NCBI GenBank assembly: GCA_005880755.1
Contig: VBGV01000057.1
Coordinates: 1-7,246 of the forward strand
From: Chloroflexota bacterium
GTDB taxonomy: Bacteria > Chloroflexota > Dormibacteria > Dormibacterales > Dormibacteraceae
Direction: 5' to 3'
DNA length: 7,246 nucleotides
Below are positions 1 through 6,711 of the stretch, piece after piece. A program made the translations under genes and the position numbers. How positions within the stretch are numbered: position 1 is the first letter of the stretch; each line of letters starts with the position of its first letter. The notes under the pieces are model-generated. The model was not told the origin of the DNA. It ran no database searches and worked only from the letters and a program-made list of their open reading frames with translations.

Positions 1-960
1 ATCTACGTCTGGTTCGACGCGGTCATCGGCTACCTGTCCGCGTCGATCGAGTGGGCGGTCCAGCGCCACGAGCCCGAGGCGTGGAAGGACTGGTGGGAGA
101 ACCCCGACAGCTGGCACTACTACGTGATGGGGAAGGACAACATCACATTCCACACTGTGCTCTGGCCAGCAATCCTCATGGGCGCCGGGGACCTTCACCT
201 GCCCGACGACATCGTGGCCAGCGAGTTCCTGCACATGGAGGGCACCAAGCTCTCGACCAGTCGCGGCAACGTCATCTACGTCAAAGACGTGCTCGACCGC
301 TATGACCCGGATGCCTTGCGCTACTACTTGATGATCGCCGGGCCCGAGAACCAGGACACCGACTTCACGTGGTCCGAGTTCGTGCGTCGCAACAACGACG
401 AGCTCGTCGCGACATGGGGCAACCTCGTCCACCGCACTCTGGTGAACGCGCATCGCAACTTCGGCGCGGTGCCCGAGCCCGGCCCGCTGTCGGCCGCCGA
501 CGAAACCCTCATCGGCGAAGTCGAAGAGGCGCTCGATTACGTCGGGCAGCAGCTCGGCGAGGCTCGTTTCCAGAACGCTTTGAAGCGAGCGATGACGACC
601 GCGGCGAAGGTCAACGTGTACCTTGGCACCGAGCAGCCCTGGCACACGATCAAGACCGATCGCACGCGAGCTGGCACGGTGCTGTACGTGGCGCTTCGCT
701 GCGTCGACAACCTCAAGACGATGCTCACCCCGTTTCTCCCGTTCTCGGCGCAGCGCCTGCACGCCATGCTGGGCTACGACGACGTCATCGCGCCGCAGCC
801 AGAGATCCGCCAGTTCGCCGAGGACGGCAGCTCGCACACCGTGATCACCGGCGAGTACGAGGCGGTCGACCGCTGGCGGCCTTCGCAGCTCGAAGCCGGG
901 CGCAAGCTGCCCCCGCCGCAGGCGCTCTTCAAGCGCCTCGACGACGTCGAGGAGGAGTAG
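1..960 (+). CDS. metG: Methionyl-tRNA synthetase, 3' part (5' end outside window)
   Basis: This class I aminoacyl-tRNA synthetase charges tRNA-Met with methionine in the cytoplasm. The window opens inside the gene: frame 1 is open from base 1 and gives the C-terminal 319 residues of a family usually a little over 500 long. The N-terminal HIGH motif and any zinc knuckle therefore lie upstream. Visible landmarks, numbered from base 1, are the WFDA block at 4-7, GKDNITFH at 44-51, and the KMSKS loop as KLSTS at 83-87. The second lysine of that loop is replaced by Thr, as in many actinobacterial and Chloroflexi-type enzymes. The helical anticodon-binding domain follows, beginning near the NDELVATWGNLVHR segment. 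The protein ends just after this domain, so there is no C-terminal EMAP/Trbp111-like tRNA-binding extension. The last codons contain the Shine-Dalgarno sequence of the next gene, which suggests coupled translation. Confidence 0.97.
   Translation: MYVWFDAVIGYLSASIEWAVQRHEPEAWKDWWENPDSWHYYVMGKDNITFHTVLWPAILMGAGDLHLPDDIVASEFLHMEGTKLSTSRGNVIYVKDVLDRYDPDALRYYLMIAGPENQDTDFTWSEFVRRNNDELVATWGNLVHRTLVNAHRNFGAVPEPGPLSAADETLIGEVEEALDYVGQQLGEARFQNALKRAMTTAAKVNVYLGTEQPWHTIKTDRTRAGTVLYVALRCVDNLKTMLTPFLPFSAQRLHAMLGYDDVIAPQPEIRQFAEDGSSHTVITGEYEAVDRWRPSQLEAGRKLPPPQALFKRLDDVEEE
950..957 (+). promoter_or_regulatory. Strong Shine-Dalgarno sequence that sets the TatD start
   Basis: AGGAGGAG lies at the very end of metG. 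The AGGAGG core ends 9 nt before the ATC at 965, an ideal spacing. It ends 27 nt before the first conventional start codon, TTG at 983, which is too far. The site therefore points to initiation at 965. Confidence 0.75.
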
Positions 961-964
961 CGAC

Positions 965-1714
965 ATCTTCGTCGACACTCACTTGCACCTCGAGGAGCTG
1001 GGTGACGCCACCAAGGTGGTGGAGCAGGCTGTCGCGGCGGGTGTGACCCGGCTCATCGGCGTCGGCGTCAATCTCGAGCAAAGCACGAACGCGGTCAGCC
1101 TCGGCCACGCGTACCAGGAGGTCTGGGCAGGTGTCGGGCATCATCCGCTCGAACCCTCAGAGCCGGATTTTCGCGCCCTGCGGCAGCTGGCCACCGACGA
1201 GATGGTCGTCGTGGTGGGGGAGATCGGACTCGACTTCGAGCATGTGGGCGGGCCGCACAACGAGCTGCAGATCGAGCGACTCAACGAGCTATTCGACATT
1301 GCGATCAACTTCGACCTTCCGGTCTCGGTCCACAACCGGGGCGCATCGCACGAGCTGCTCCAGGCGATATCCGGTCATAAGGGCATCCGAGGCGTCATGC
1401 ACTACTTCGCGCTCGATTGGGATTGGGCGCAGCGATTCCTGGACGTCGGTTTCTACCTGTCGTTCGCAGGCCTGGTCACGCGGCCCAGCCGCGATGAGCT
1501 GCGTGAGGTCGTGAAGCGGTGCCCGGCGGACCGCCTGCTGCTCGAAACGGACTCCCCGTACGGCAACTCGCAGAAGCGAATGGACGTGCCCAACCGACCC
1601 GCGTACCTCATCGACACGGCCGAGCTCGTCGCTGACTTGCGCGGTGTCAGCCTCGAGCAGCTCGCCGACCAGGAGCGGACGAACGCGACGACCCTCTTCC
1701 AGAAAATGAAGTGA
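965..1714 (+). CDS. tatD: TatD-family metal-dependent hydrolase (apparent ATC start)
   Basis: TatD proteins are two-metal TIM-barrel hydrolases of the amidohydrolase superfamily. Characterised members act as DNases or 3'-5' exonucleases, and some remove D-amino acids from tRNA. Read from 965 the product has 249 residues, close to the usual length of about 260. The metal ligands are all present: HxH at H6 and H8 in VDTHLHL, E86 in VGEIGLD, H123 in VSVHNR, H146 in GVMHYF, and D196 in LLLETDSPY. The GVGHHP segment is also typical. The first ATG, GTG or TTG in frame is TTG 983. Starting there would delete H6, and no other conventional start exists back to the in-frame stop at 842-844. ATC 965 lies where homologues have Met and has an excellent Shine-Dalgarno sequence. 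It is either a rare AUC start or an ATG changed by mutation or sequencing error. The gene follows metG by 4 bp and overlaps rsmA by 4 bp. The exact substrate is unknown. Confidence 0.92.
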   Translation: MFVDTHLHLEELGDATKVVEQAVAAGVTRLIGVGVNLEQSTNAVSLGHAYQEVWAGVGHHPLEPSEPDFRALRQLATDEMVVVVGEIGLDFEHVGGPHNELQIERLNELFDIAINFDLPVSVHNRGASHELLQAISGHKGIRGVMHYFALDWDWAQRFLDVGFYLSFAGLVTRPSRDELREVVKRCPADRLLLETDSPYGNSQKRMDVPNRPAYLIDTAELVADLRGVSLEQLADQERTNATTLFQKMK

Positions 1715-2556
1715 TCGACCCGGCGGACCCGCATCAGCTCGACAGCCTTTTGCGTCGCCACCGGATCACCCTCCAGCACCGCCTCGGCCAGAACTTCCTC
1801 GTCGACCACGAGCTGCGCGACGCCATCGCGGAGGCGGCAGGCGTAGAGCCGGAGGATGAGGTGCTCGAAGTCGGCGCCGGCGCCGGCACCCTGACCATCG
1901 CGCTGGCAGCGCGCTGCAGAAGGGTGGTTGCGGTTGAGCTCGACCCGAGCCTGATGCCCGCGCTGCATGACGTTGTGGCCGGCCACGAAAACGTCGAGGT
2001 CGTGCAGGCCGACATTCTCCGCTTCGACGTTTCGCGGTCCTTTCCCGACGGCGGCGAGCTGGTCGCCGGCAACATCCCCTACAACCTGACGGGCGAGCTG
2101 ATCCGCAAGCTGCTCGACCAACCACCAAGACCACGACGCCTGTCGCTCGTGGTCCAGAAAGAAGTCGCCGAACGCTGGACGGCAACGACGGGGGCGAGCC
2201 TCGCCACTGTGGCCGTCCAGGTATTCGCCGTCTCGCGGACTGTGATGACCATCCCGGCCTCTGCCTTCACGCCAGTGCCGAAGGTCGATTCCGCGCTAGT
2301 CATCCTCGACGTGCGTGAGAAACCCGCGGTGCAGGTGGACGACCTGAACCGGTTCTTTCGATTCGTCGAAGCCGTTTTTCAGTTCCGACGCAAACAGTTG
2401 GGAGGCACCGTAGCCCGCATCGCGGGGACCTCCGGCTCCGAAGTCAATGCGCGACTCAGCGAACTGGGAATCGATCCCGCGCGACGGCCCCAGACCCTGA
2501 CATTGGGCGAGTGGGAACGGGTGTATGGCGCATTCAATCTCAGGTTCGGTCGTTAG
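1711..2556 (+). CDS. rsmA: 16S rRNA dimethyladenosine transferase RsmA/KsgA
   Basis: RsmA uses S-adenosylmethionine to dimethylate the two adjacent adenosines (A1518 and A1519, E. coli numbering) in the 3'-terminal helix of 16S rRNA during late small-subunit assembly. The 281-residue product has the usual length. Motifs run in family order: LGQNFL at 25-30, the SAM-binding loop EVGAGAGTLT at 53-62, the ribose-binding acidic residue E76 in VAVELD, D101 in QADIL, the catalytic motif IV as NIPYN at 121-125 (most relatives have NLPYN), and FTPVPKVDSA at 186-195, followed by the small helical C-terminal domain. The start is GTG 1711, whose GTGA overlaps the tatD stop codon. No clear Shine-Dalgarno sequence precedes it, so translation probably depends on termination of tatD. 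Loss of this enzyme is the classic route to kasugamycin resistance, but this copy looks intact. Confidence 0.97.
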   Translation: MIDPADPHQLDSLLRRHRITLQHRLGQNFLVDHELRDAIAEAAGVEPEDEVLEVGAGAGTLTIALAARCRRVVAVELDPSLMPALHDVVAGHENVEVVQADILRFDVSRSFPDGGELVAGNIPYNLTGELIRKLLDQPPRPRRLSLVVQKEVAERWTATTGASLATVAVQVFAVSRTVMTIPASAFTPVPKVDSALVILDVREKPAVQVDDLNRFFRFVEAVFQFRRKQLGGTVARIAGTSGSEVNARLSELGIDPARRPQTLTLGEWERVYGAFNLRFGR

Positions 2557-2559
2557 TCT
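2554..2559 (+). promoter_or_regulatory. Possible -10 element (TAGTCT) before the transporter gene
   Basis: TAGTCT fits a TANNNT -10 pattern, overlaps the rsmA stop codon, and ends 9 nt before the ATG of the transporter. No matching -35 box is visible. It could start a nearly leaderless transcript, but such hexamers are common by chance. Confidence 0.25.
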
Positions 2560-2568
2560 CTAGCGACC

Positions 2569-3900
2569 ATGGATCCGATCAGGCTGCCGGTCGAGGGTCC
2601 CGGCGGCTTTCGAGGTGCCCTCGCCCACACTGCGTTTCGCAACATCTGGTTCTCGCAGCTCGCCGCGCAGCTGGCGGACAAATTTCTTCTGTTCTCGCTG
2701 ATCATCCTCGCGTACCAGATCTCCGGTGGCAGCACGTCAGTCGCCGTCACGTTGCTCGCGTACACGGTTCCGGCGGTTCTGTTCGCACCACCGGCGGGCG
2801 TGATCGCGGATCGCGTCAACCGCAAGCAGATCATGCTCTGGTGCAACATCGGCCGCGCCGCCGTCGTCGCGCTGATCCCTATCGCGTCCCTGGTGCCGGG
2901 GCTCAAGAACGATTTCCTGCATCTGATGCTCATCACGCTGGTCTTTTCCGCCGTCGGACAGCTTTTCGGGCCGGCGGAAGCCGCGGTCATCCCGACCATC
3001 CTTCCCCGCAAGATGCTGATCACCGCGAACTCGATGGCGCTGCTGACGATGGTCCTGACGCTCGTCGTCGGCGGCGTGCTCGCGCCGGTGGTCTCGAGGA
3101 TCGACCTGTATGCGCCGTACTGGTGCGCGGTCGTGCTGCTGGTCATCGCCGGCACGCTGATCTTCGCGTCGGAGATTCCTCCGCTCGCGCGCCACACAGA
3201 GTCACCGGTCGAGGAGAGCCGGAGCCGTTTCCGGTTGATGCTTCTCGACCTGAAGGAAGGTGTCGACGCCTTGCGGTCGTCGCGCGGCCTGAGACTCGCG
3301 TTCGGCCAGGTGAGCATCGCCGTCCTGGTCCTGTTCAACCTGTACGCGCTCGCCCCGGCGTATGTGAGCAAGGTCATCGGCATAGCGGCCCAGGACACCT
3401 ACGTCATCCTCGGCCCAGCGACCGCCGGCGCCATCCTCAGCGCGGTGCTGCTGGGCCAGTTCATGAGCCACATCGACAGGTCTCGTCTGCTCGCTGGCTC
3501 GTTGGTGGCCAATGGCGTCACGCTGCTCGCGCTCGCCGCGGTTCCGCAGGCGATGCACAGCTTCCCGGATCTCCAGGTCCACAACCGGATCACCGGCGCG
3601 ACGTTCAGCCTGCTGCTCGGCATCGAGTTCGGCGCGATTCTCATCCCGGCGATCACGTACCTGATGGAATCGACGAGCGACGCGATTCGCGGCCGGGTCT
3701 TCGCGTTGCTCTACATGGTGATCAACGGCGTGTCCGCGGTGCCGGTGCTCGTCGCGGCGGCGCTGGCCGACAACATCGGCACAGCCCAGGTGATAGGTGG
3801 GCTTGGAGTCCTGCTCCTGGGCGGCGGCGCCGGTGTCATCGCGGGCGGGTTGCACGCTCCCGCGCCACGAGCAAAACCAACAGAATCAGGACCAGGATGA
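2569..3900 (+). CDS. Major facilitator superfamily transporter, EntS/MFS_3-like, 12 TM
   Basis: This is a 443-residue integral membrane protein of the major facilitator superfamily, most like the exporter group that includes the enterobactin exporter EntS (PF05977-type). I infer proton-coupled export of a small molecule; the substrate cannot be read from the sequence. Twelve hydrophobic segments are visible, at roughly 25-50, 57-80, 88-110, 116-135, 152-176, 181-201, 245-268, 276-300, 307-327, 342-364, 374-400 and 404-428. A charged cytoplasmic loop at 202-244 separates the two six-helix halves. Motif A appears between helices 2 and 3 as GVIADRVNRK (77-86), with a weaker copy between helices 8 and 9 (296-310). 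Family-like RGRVFALL lies at 374-381. The ATG is 12 bp after the rsmA stop and lacks a Shine-Dalgarno sequence, so it is either translationally coupled or leaderless. The hydrophilic last 21 codons overlap the dedA 3' end on the other strand. Confidence 0.93.
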   Translation: MDPIRLPVEGPGGFRGALAHTAFRNIWFSQLAAQLADKFLLFSLIILAYQISGGSTSVAVTLLAYTVPAVLFAPPAGVIADRVNRKQIMLWCNIGRAAVVALIPIASLVPGLKNDFLHLMLITLVFSAVGQLFGPAEAAVIPTILPRKMLITANSMALLTMVLTLVVGGVLAPVVSRIDLYAPYWCAVVLLVIAGTLIFASEIPPLARHTESPVEESRSRFRLMLLDLKEGVDALRSSRGLRLAFGQVSIAVLVLFNLYALAPAYVSKVIGIAAQDTYVILGPATAGAILSAVLLGQFMSHIDRSRLLAGSLVANGVTLLALAAVPQAMHSFPDLQVHNRITGATFSLLLGIEFGAILIPAITYLMESTSDAIRGRVFALLYMVINGVSAVPVLVAAALADNIGTAQVIGGLGVLLLGGGAGVIAGGLHAPAPRAKPTESGPG

Positions 3901-4426
3901 CCGTGCCGCCCACACCCATGGCACGGATGATCGTCTCGAGCAGCGGAAGGTTGCTGCCAACCAGGTAGCCGGCGACTCCGATCGCCGCCGACCAGACGAG
4001 GCCGCCGATCGCGCTGAACAGCTGGAATCGCCAGAACGGCATCCGCGCCATGCCGGCGAGCATCGCGTTCCATGTGCGCAAGCCGAGAAAGAAGCGCGCG
4101 CCGAGGATCGCCTTGTCGCCGTGCCGCGCGAAGAAAAGCTCGGCCCGCGCCAGGTGGTCGGGGCGAATGTGAAAGATGTGGCCGAAGCGTTCGACGAATG
4201 GACGGCCGCCGCGATAACCGAGCAAGTACCCGACGTCAGAGCCGGCGGTCGCGCCGAAAAAGCCGCACAGCATGACCAGCAAGATCGAGTCATGGCGGGC
4301 CGCCGCCCAGGCCGCGGCGGTGAGCAGCAGCGCCTCGCCCGGAAAGGGCACGCCCGCGCTCTCGACCAGGATGCCAATGCCCGCCAACGGACCGCCGAGC
4401 ACGTCGACCAGGGAAGGCCAGTCCAC
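3836..4426 (-). CDS. DedA-family membrane protein
   Basis: DedA/SNARE-associated-domain proteins (PF09335-type) are inner-membrane proteins linked to lipid-carrier or phospholipid flipping, maintenance of membrane potential, and resistance to cationic peptides. Which role applies here is unknown. The 196-residue product is near the normal 200-220. It shows the re-entrant-loop signature VPFPGEALL with E31, GATAGSDVGYLLG with D64 at 58-70, and the paired arginines R111 and R117 in ARFFLGLRTW. That spacing equals the essential R130/R136 pair of E. coli DedA, although Leu replaces the usual proline of the RFxPGxR motif. The last helix, about 172-188, precedes a basic tail ending RATRPR. The GTG start at 4426 is 25 bp from the divergent thrS ATG and has no Shine-Dalgarno sequence. 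The 3' end overlaps the transporter gene by 65 bp, so the final helix is encoded opposite the transporter's C-terminal tail. Confidence 0.93.
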   Translation of the reverse strand: MDWPSLVDVLGGPLAGIGILVESAGVPFPGEALLLTAAAWAAARHDSILLVMLCGFFGATAGSDVGYLLGYRGGRPFVERFGHIFHIRPDHLARAELFFARHGDKAILGARFFLGLRTWNAMLAGMARMPFWRFQLFSAIGGLVWSAAIGVAGYLVGSNLPLLETIIRAMGVGGTVILVLILLVLLVARERATRPR

Positions 4427-4433
4427 GAGGGTT

Positions 4434-4439
4434 CATATA
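4434..4439 (-). promoter_or_regulatory. Candidate -10 element for dedA (leaderless)
   Basis: On the minus strand TATATG ends 7 nt before the GTG start of dedA. That is the spacing expected if transcription starts at the first base of the codon, giving a leaderless mRNA. No convincing -35 box is present. The hexamer overlaps the thrS -10 candidate on the other strand. Confidence 0.45.
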
Positions 4440-4441
4440 CT
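4436..4441 (+). promoter_or_regulatory. Candidate -10 element for thrS
   Basis: TATACT is one mismatch from TATAAT and is the only AT-rich hexamer in a GC-rich stretch. It ends 10 nt before the thrS ATG, so the mRNA would have almost no leader. That leaves no room for a T-box or for a threonine-codon attenuator. No clear -35 box is seen upstream. Confidence 0.5.
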
Positions 4442-4451
4442 GGACGACCCG

Positions 4452-6218
4452 ATGCCGGATTACGGTGAGCACGAAGCCACCGACGACCCTCTGCAAGTGC
4501 TGCGGCATTCGACCGCGCACCTTTTGGCGGCCGCGGTCGTCGAGCTGTATCCCGAAGCCAAGTACGGGATCGGCCCAGCGGTGCAGGACGGCTTTTACTA
4601 CGACTTCGACTTCGGGGGCAAATCGATCTCCGAGGCCGACCTTCCCGCGATCGAGTCGCGCATGCGCAGGCTTGCCCAGGCCGACATCCCGTTCGTGCAC
4701 GATGTGCTGCCCCGCAAGCAAGCGATCGAGGAGTTCGTCAAGCGTGACCAGATCTACAAGCTCGAACTGATACATGACAAGGTCGAAGGCGACGAGGTCA
4801 GCGTGTATCGGACCGGTGAGTTTCTGGACCTGTGCCGTGGACCCCACGTGCGCTCGACGAAGGATCTGAAGGCCTTCAAGCTGATGCGTGTCGCCGGGGC
4901 CTACTGGCGGGGAGACGAGAAGAAACCGCAGCTGACCCGCATCTACGGGACCGCGTGGCAGACGCAGCGCGAGCTGGACGATTACCTGAAGTTCCTCGAA
5001 GAGGCGGAAAAGCGCGATCACAAGAAGCTGGGCAAGGACCTGAAGCTCTTCGCGGTCGACGATCGTGTCGGGCCAGGCTTGCCGCTGTGGCTTCCGGATG
5101 GCGCCACCATCCGGCGCGAGCTCGAGCGCTTCATTGTGGATGAGGAGCTGTCGCGCGGTTATCTCCACGTCCGGACCCCCGACGTGGCAAGACTCGACCT
5201 GTTCCGGCAGAGCGGACACGCGCAGCTCTACTCCGAATACATGTATCCGGCGATGAAGTTCGAGGACGGCGAAGAGCTCGAGCTCCGGCCCGTCAACTGC
5301 CCGCACCACATCGTGATCTATCAAACCGAGCTGCGCAGCTATCGCGACCTACCGTTGCGCATCGCCGAGATCGGCAACAACTGGAGATATGAACGGTCCG
5401 GCACTTTGGCGGGTATGAACCGCGTGCGGGCTTTTGCTTTGAACGACGCCCACATCTTCTGCACTCCCGACCAATTGATGGACGAGGTGAAGGGGGCGAT
5501 CGACCTGGCTCTCTACTTCTCGAAGGTGCTCGGCATCGACGAGTTCTCATACCAGCTGTCGACCCGCGATGACGTCAAGGACAAATGGCTGGGCACCGAA
5601 GAGCAGTGGGAGGATGCGCAGGCGGCGCTTGCCGAAGCGCTCGAATCGATGGGCCAGACCTACAAGCGGGGAGTGGGGGACGCGGCGTTCTACGGGCCGA
5701 AGATCGACTTCCAGGTCCGAGATGCGCACCGCCGCGAGTTCACCAACTCCACCGTCCAGGTGGACTTCCAGCTGCCGCAGCGTTTCGACCTCGAGTACGT
5801 GGCCGAGGACGGGACGCGCAAGCGGCCGGTGATGGTCCATCGCGGGGCGGCCGGGGCGATGGAGCGTCTCTTCAGCTACCTGATCGAGCGCTACGCGGGC
5901 GCATTTCCGACATGGCTGCACCCCACCCAGGTTGTCGTCGCCGCGGTCAAGGACGAGTTCAACGATTACGCGCAGGACGTTGGCGCTCGGCTGCGGTCTT
6001 CACGGGTTCGGGTCGAGGTGGATCGCCGCTCCGAGCGCCTGGAACGGAAAATCCGCGATGCCAAGCTCAAGAAGGTTCCCTACATCGCGGTCGTCGGAGC
6101 GAAAGAAGTCGGCACGGGTCACGTCAACGTGCAGGACAGGATGGGCAGCAAGGTCGACATGCCCCTCGAATCGTTCCAGGAAATGCTCAACGCCGAGATC
6201 GCCGAGCGCCGCCGGTGA
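4452..6218 (+). CDS. thrS: Threonyl-tRNA synthetase lacking the TGS domain
   Basis: This class II synthetase charges tRNA-Thr in the cytoplasm and clears mischarged Ser-tRNA-Thr. The product has 588 residues against about 640 in E. coli. The difference is at the N-terminus: the protein begins about 18 residues before the editing motif, so the TGS (N1) domain is absent. The editing domain keeps H19 and H23 (HSTAH), C128 and H132 (DLCRGPH). The catalytic core keeps the zinc ligands C283 (VNCPHH), H334 (NDAHIF) and H463 (VMVHRG), motif 2 arginine R312 (WRYERSG) and motif 3 arginine R472 (AGAMER). The anticodon-binding domain runs from about 490 to the end. Spacings H19-C128 and C283-H334 equal those of the E. 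coli enzyme. ATG 4452 was chosen because it follows the TATACT element. The open frame extends upstream to 4272, but that stretch is antisense to dedA and has no TGS-like sequence. Only a weak GGA precedes the start. Confidence 0.97.
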   Translation: MPDYGEHEATDDPLQVLRHSTAHLLAAAVVELYPEAKYGIGPAVQDGFYYDFDFGGKSISEADLPAIESRMRRLAQADIPFVHDVLPRKQAIEEFVKRDQIYKLELIHDKVEGDEVSVYRTGEFLDLCRGPHVRSTKDLKAFKLMRVAGAYWRGDEKKPQLTRIYGTAWQTQRELDDYLKFLEEAEKRDHKKLGKDLKLFAVDDRVGPGLPLWLPDGATIRRELERFIVDEELSRGYLHVRTPDVARLDLFRQSGHAQLYSEYMYPAMKFEDGEELELRPVNCPHHIVIYQTELRSYRDLPLRIAEIGNNWRYERSGTLAGMNRVRAFALNDAHIFCTPDQLMDEVKGAIDLALYFSKVLGIDEFSYQLSTRDDVKDKWLGTEEQWEDAQAALAEALESMGQTYKRGVGDAAFYGPKIDFQVRDAHRREFTNSTVQVDFQLPQRFDLEYVAEDGTRKRPVMVHRGAAGAMERLFSYLIERYAGAFPTWLHPTQVVVAAVKDEFNDYAQDVGARLRSSRVRVEVDRRSERLERKIRDAKLKKVPYIAVVGAKEVGTGHVNVQDRMGSKVDMPLESFQEMLNAEIAERRR

Positions 6219-6228
6219 TTCGGCCTGC

Positions 6229-6675
6229 CTAGCTGAACAGCCGGGTCGCCACCCGGGTGCTCACGCCCTGGTTCGTAATCGTGACCCAGCCGTGAGTCGC
6301 TGGCCGTTCCTTCGATTGGAATGTGAGGGCGATGCTGAATTTGGGCTGCTCCAAAACAGCCACGGTGCTCCAGCCGCTGGTGTTGAATGCCTTTCGGTAG
6401 AAGGTCGAAACGGTCGAAAATTTGTCGTACGAGTCCATGACCATCTGGCAGGAAATGGTGTCGTCGGGCGCGGGATTGCCGAAGGCATAGTCGGCCTCCG
6501 CGACGGTCATGTTCGCGTAGGTGGGAAAGTCGGACGGCAAGCAGTTAAACGACCCGCTGTGCGTGGGAATCCTCAGCACGTTGTAAGCACCCGTGCCGAT
6601 CACCACGGACGCCAGGATGGCAACGCTGGCGGCTGCGCCGGCCGACCGCCACACCCAGGGCGACACGTTTTTCAC
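6229..6675 (-). CDS. Secreted or membrane-anchored protein of unknown function, 148 aa
   Basis: I do not recognise a named family. The GTG start at 6675 is supported by AGGA eight bases upstream. A short basic N-terminus is followed by one hydrophobic segment (about 11-32) that reads as a signal anchor or uncleaved signal peptide. No lipobox cysteine is present, so it is not a lipoprotein. The remaining 115 or so residues should lie outside the cell. They contain CLPSDFPTY at 45-53, a second cysteine C76 that could pair with C45, TFYRKAF at 91-97, W102, a FQ pair at 119-120, and a C-terminal strand-rich stretch with G129, G137 and R141. The order 'PxDFPxY, Cys, FY, W, FQ, G' resembles short uncharacterised secreted proteins of high-GC bacteria; this is from memory and uncertain. 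The last 32 residues match the broken gene upstream at 6715-6810. The gene converges on thrS with a 10-bp gap between stop codons. Confidence 0.78.
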   Translation of the reverse strand: MKNVSPWVWRSAGAAASVAILASVVIGTGAYNVLRIPTHSGSFNCLPSDFPTYANMTVAEADYAFGNPAPDDTISCQMVMDSYDKFSTVSTFYRKAFNTSGWSTVAVLEQPKFSIALTFQSKERPATHGWVTITNQGVSTRVATRLFS

Positions 6676-6683
6676 CGCGGCAA

Positions 6684-6687
6684 TCCT
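6684..6687 (-). promoter_or_regulatory. Ribosome binding site for the 148-residue secreted protein
   Basis: AGGA on the minus strand lies 8 nt before GTG 6675. The next in-frame GTG, at 6666, would be 17 nt away, so this site favours the upstream start. A TAGGAT hexamer at 6709-6714 could be the -10 element, but no -35 box is visible. Confidence 0.45.
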
Positions 6688-6711
6688 GAACCAAAAACCC
6701 CGTGGGCGATC

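Noticed and set aside
983..1714. TatD starting at TTG 983
   Set aside because: It would remove the first metal-binding histidine and lies 27 nt from the Shine-Dalgarno core.
2511..3968. Long plus-strand frame overlapping the transporter gene
   Set aside because: It is Arg/Pro/Gly/His-rich with no hydrophobic segments or motifs. The alternative frame gives a clear 12-helix transporter.
4272..4451. Upstream extension of thrS from ATG 4272
   Set aside because: These 60 codons are antisense to dedA, are low in complexity and show no TGS-domain features. The promoter-like TATACT lies downstream of this start.
4290..5324. Long minus-strand open frame opposite thrS
   Set aside because: It mirrors the high-GC codon pattern of thrS, has no recognisable domain and would cover the dedA start region. 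It is a shadow of the real gene.
6241..6256. Inverted repeat CCGGGT-CGCC-ACCCGG near the convergent end of thrS
   Set aside because: It could be a bidirectional terminator, but no T-tract follows on either strand and it sits inside the coding end of the minus-strand gene. A 6-bp GC-rich repeat is not rare in this composition.
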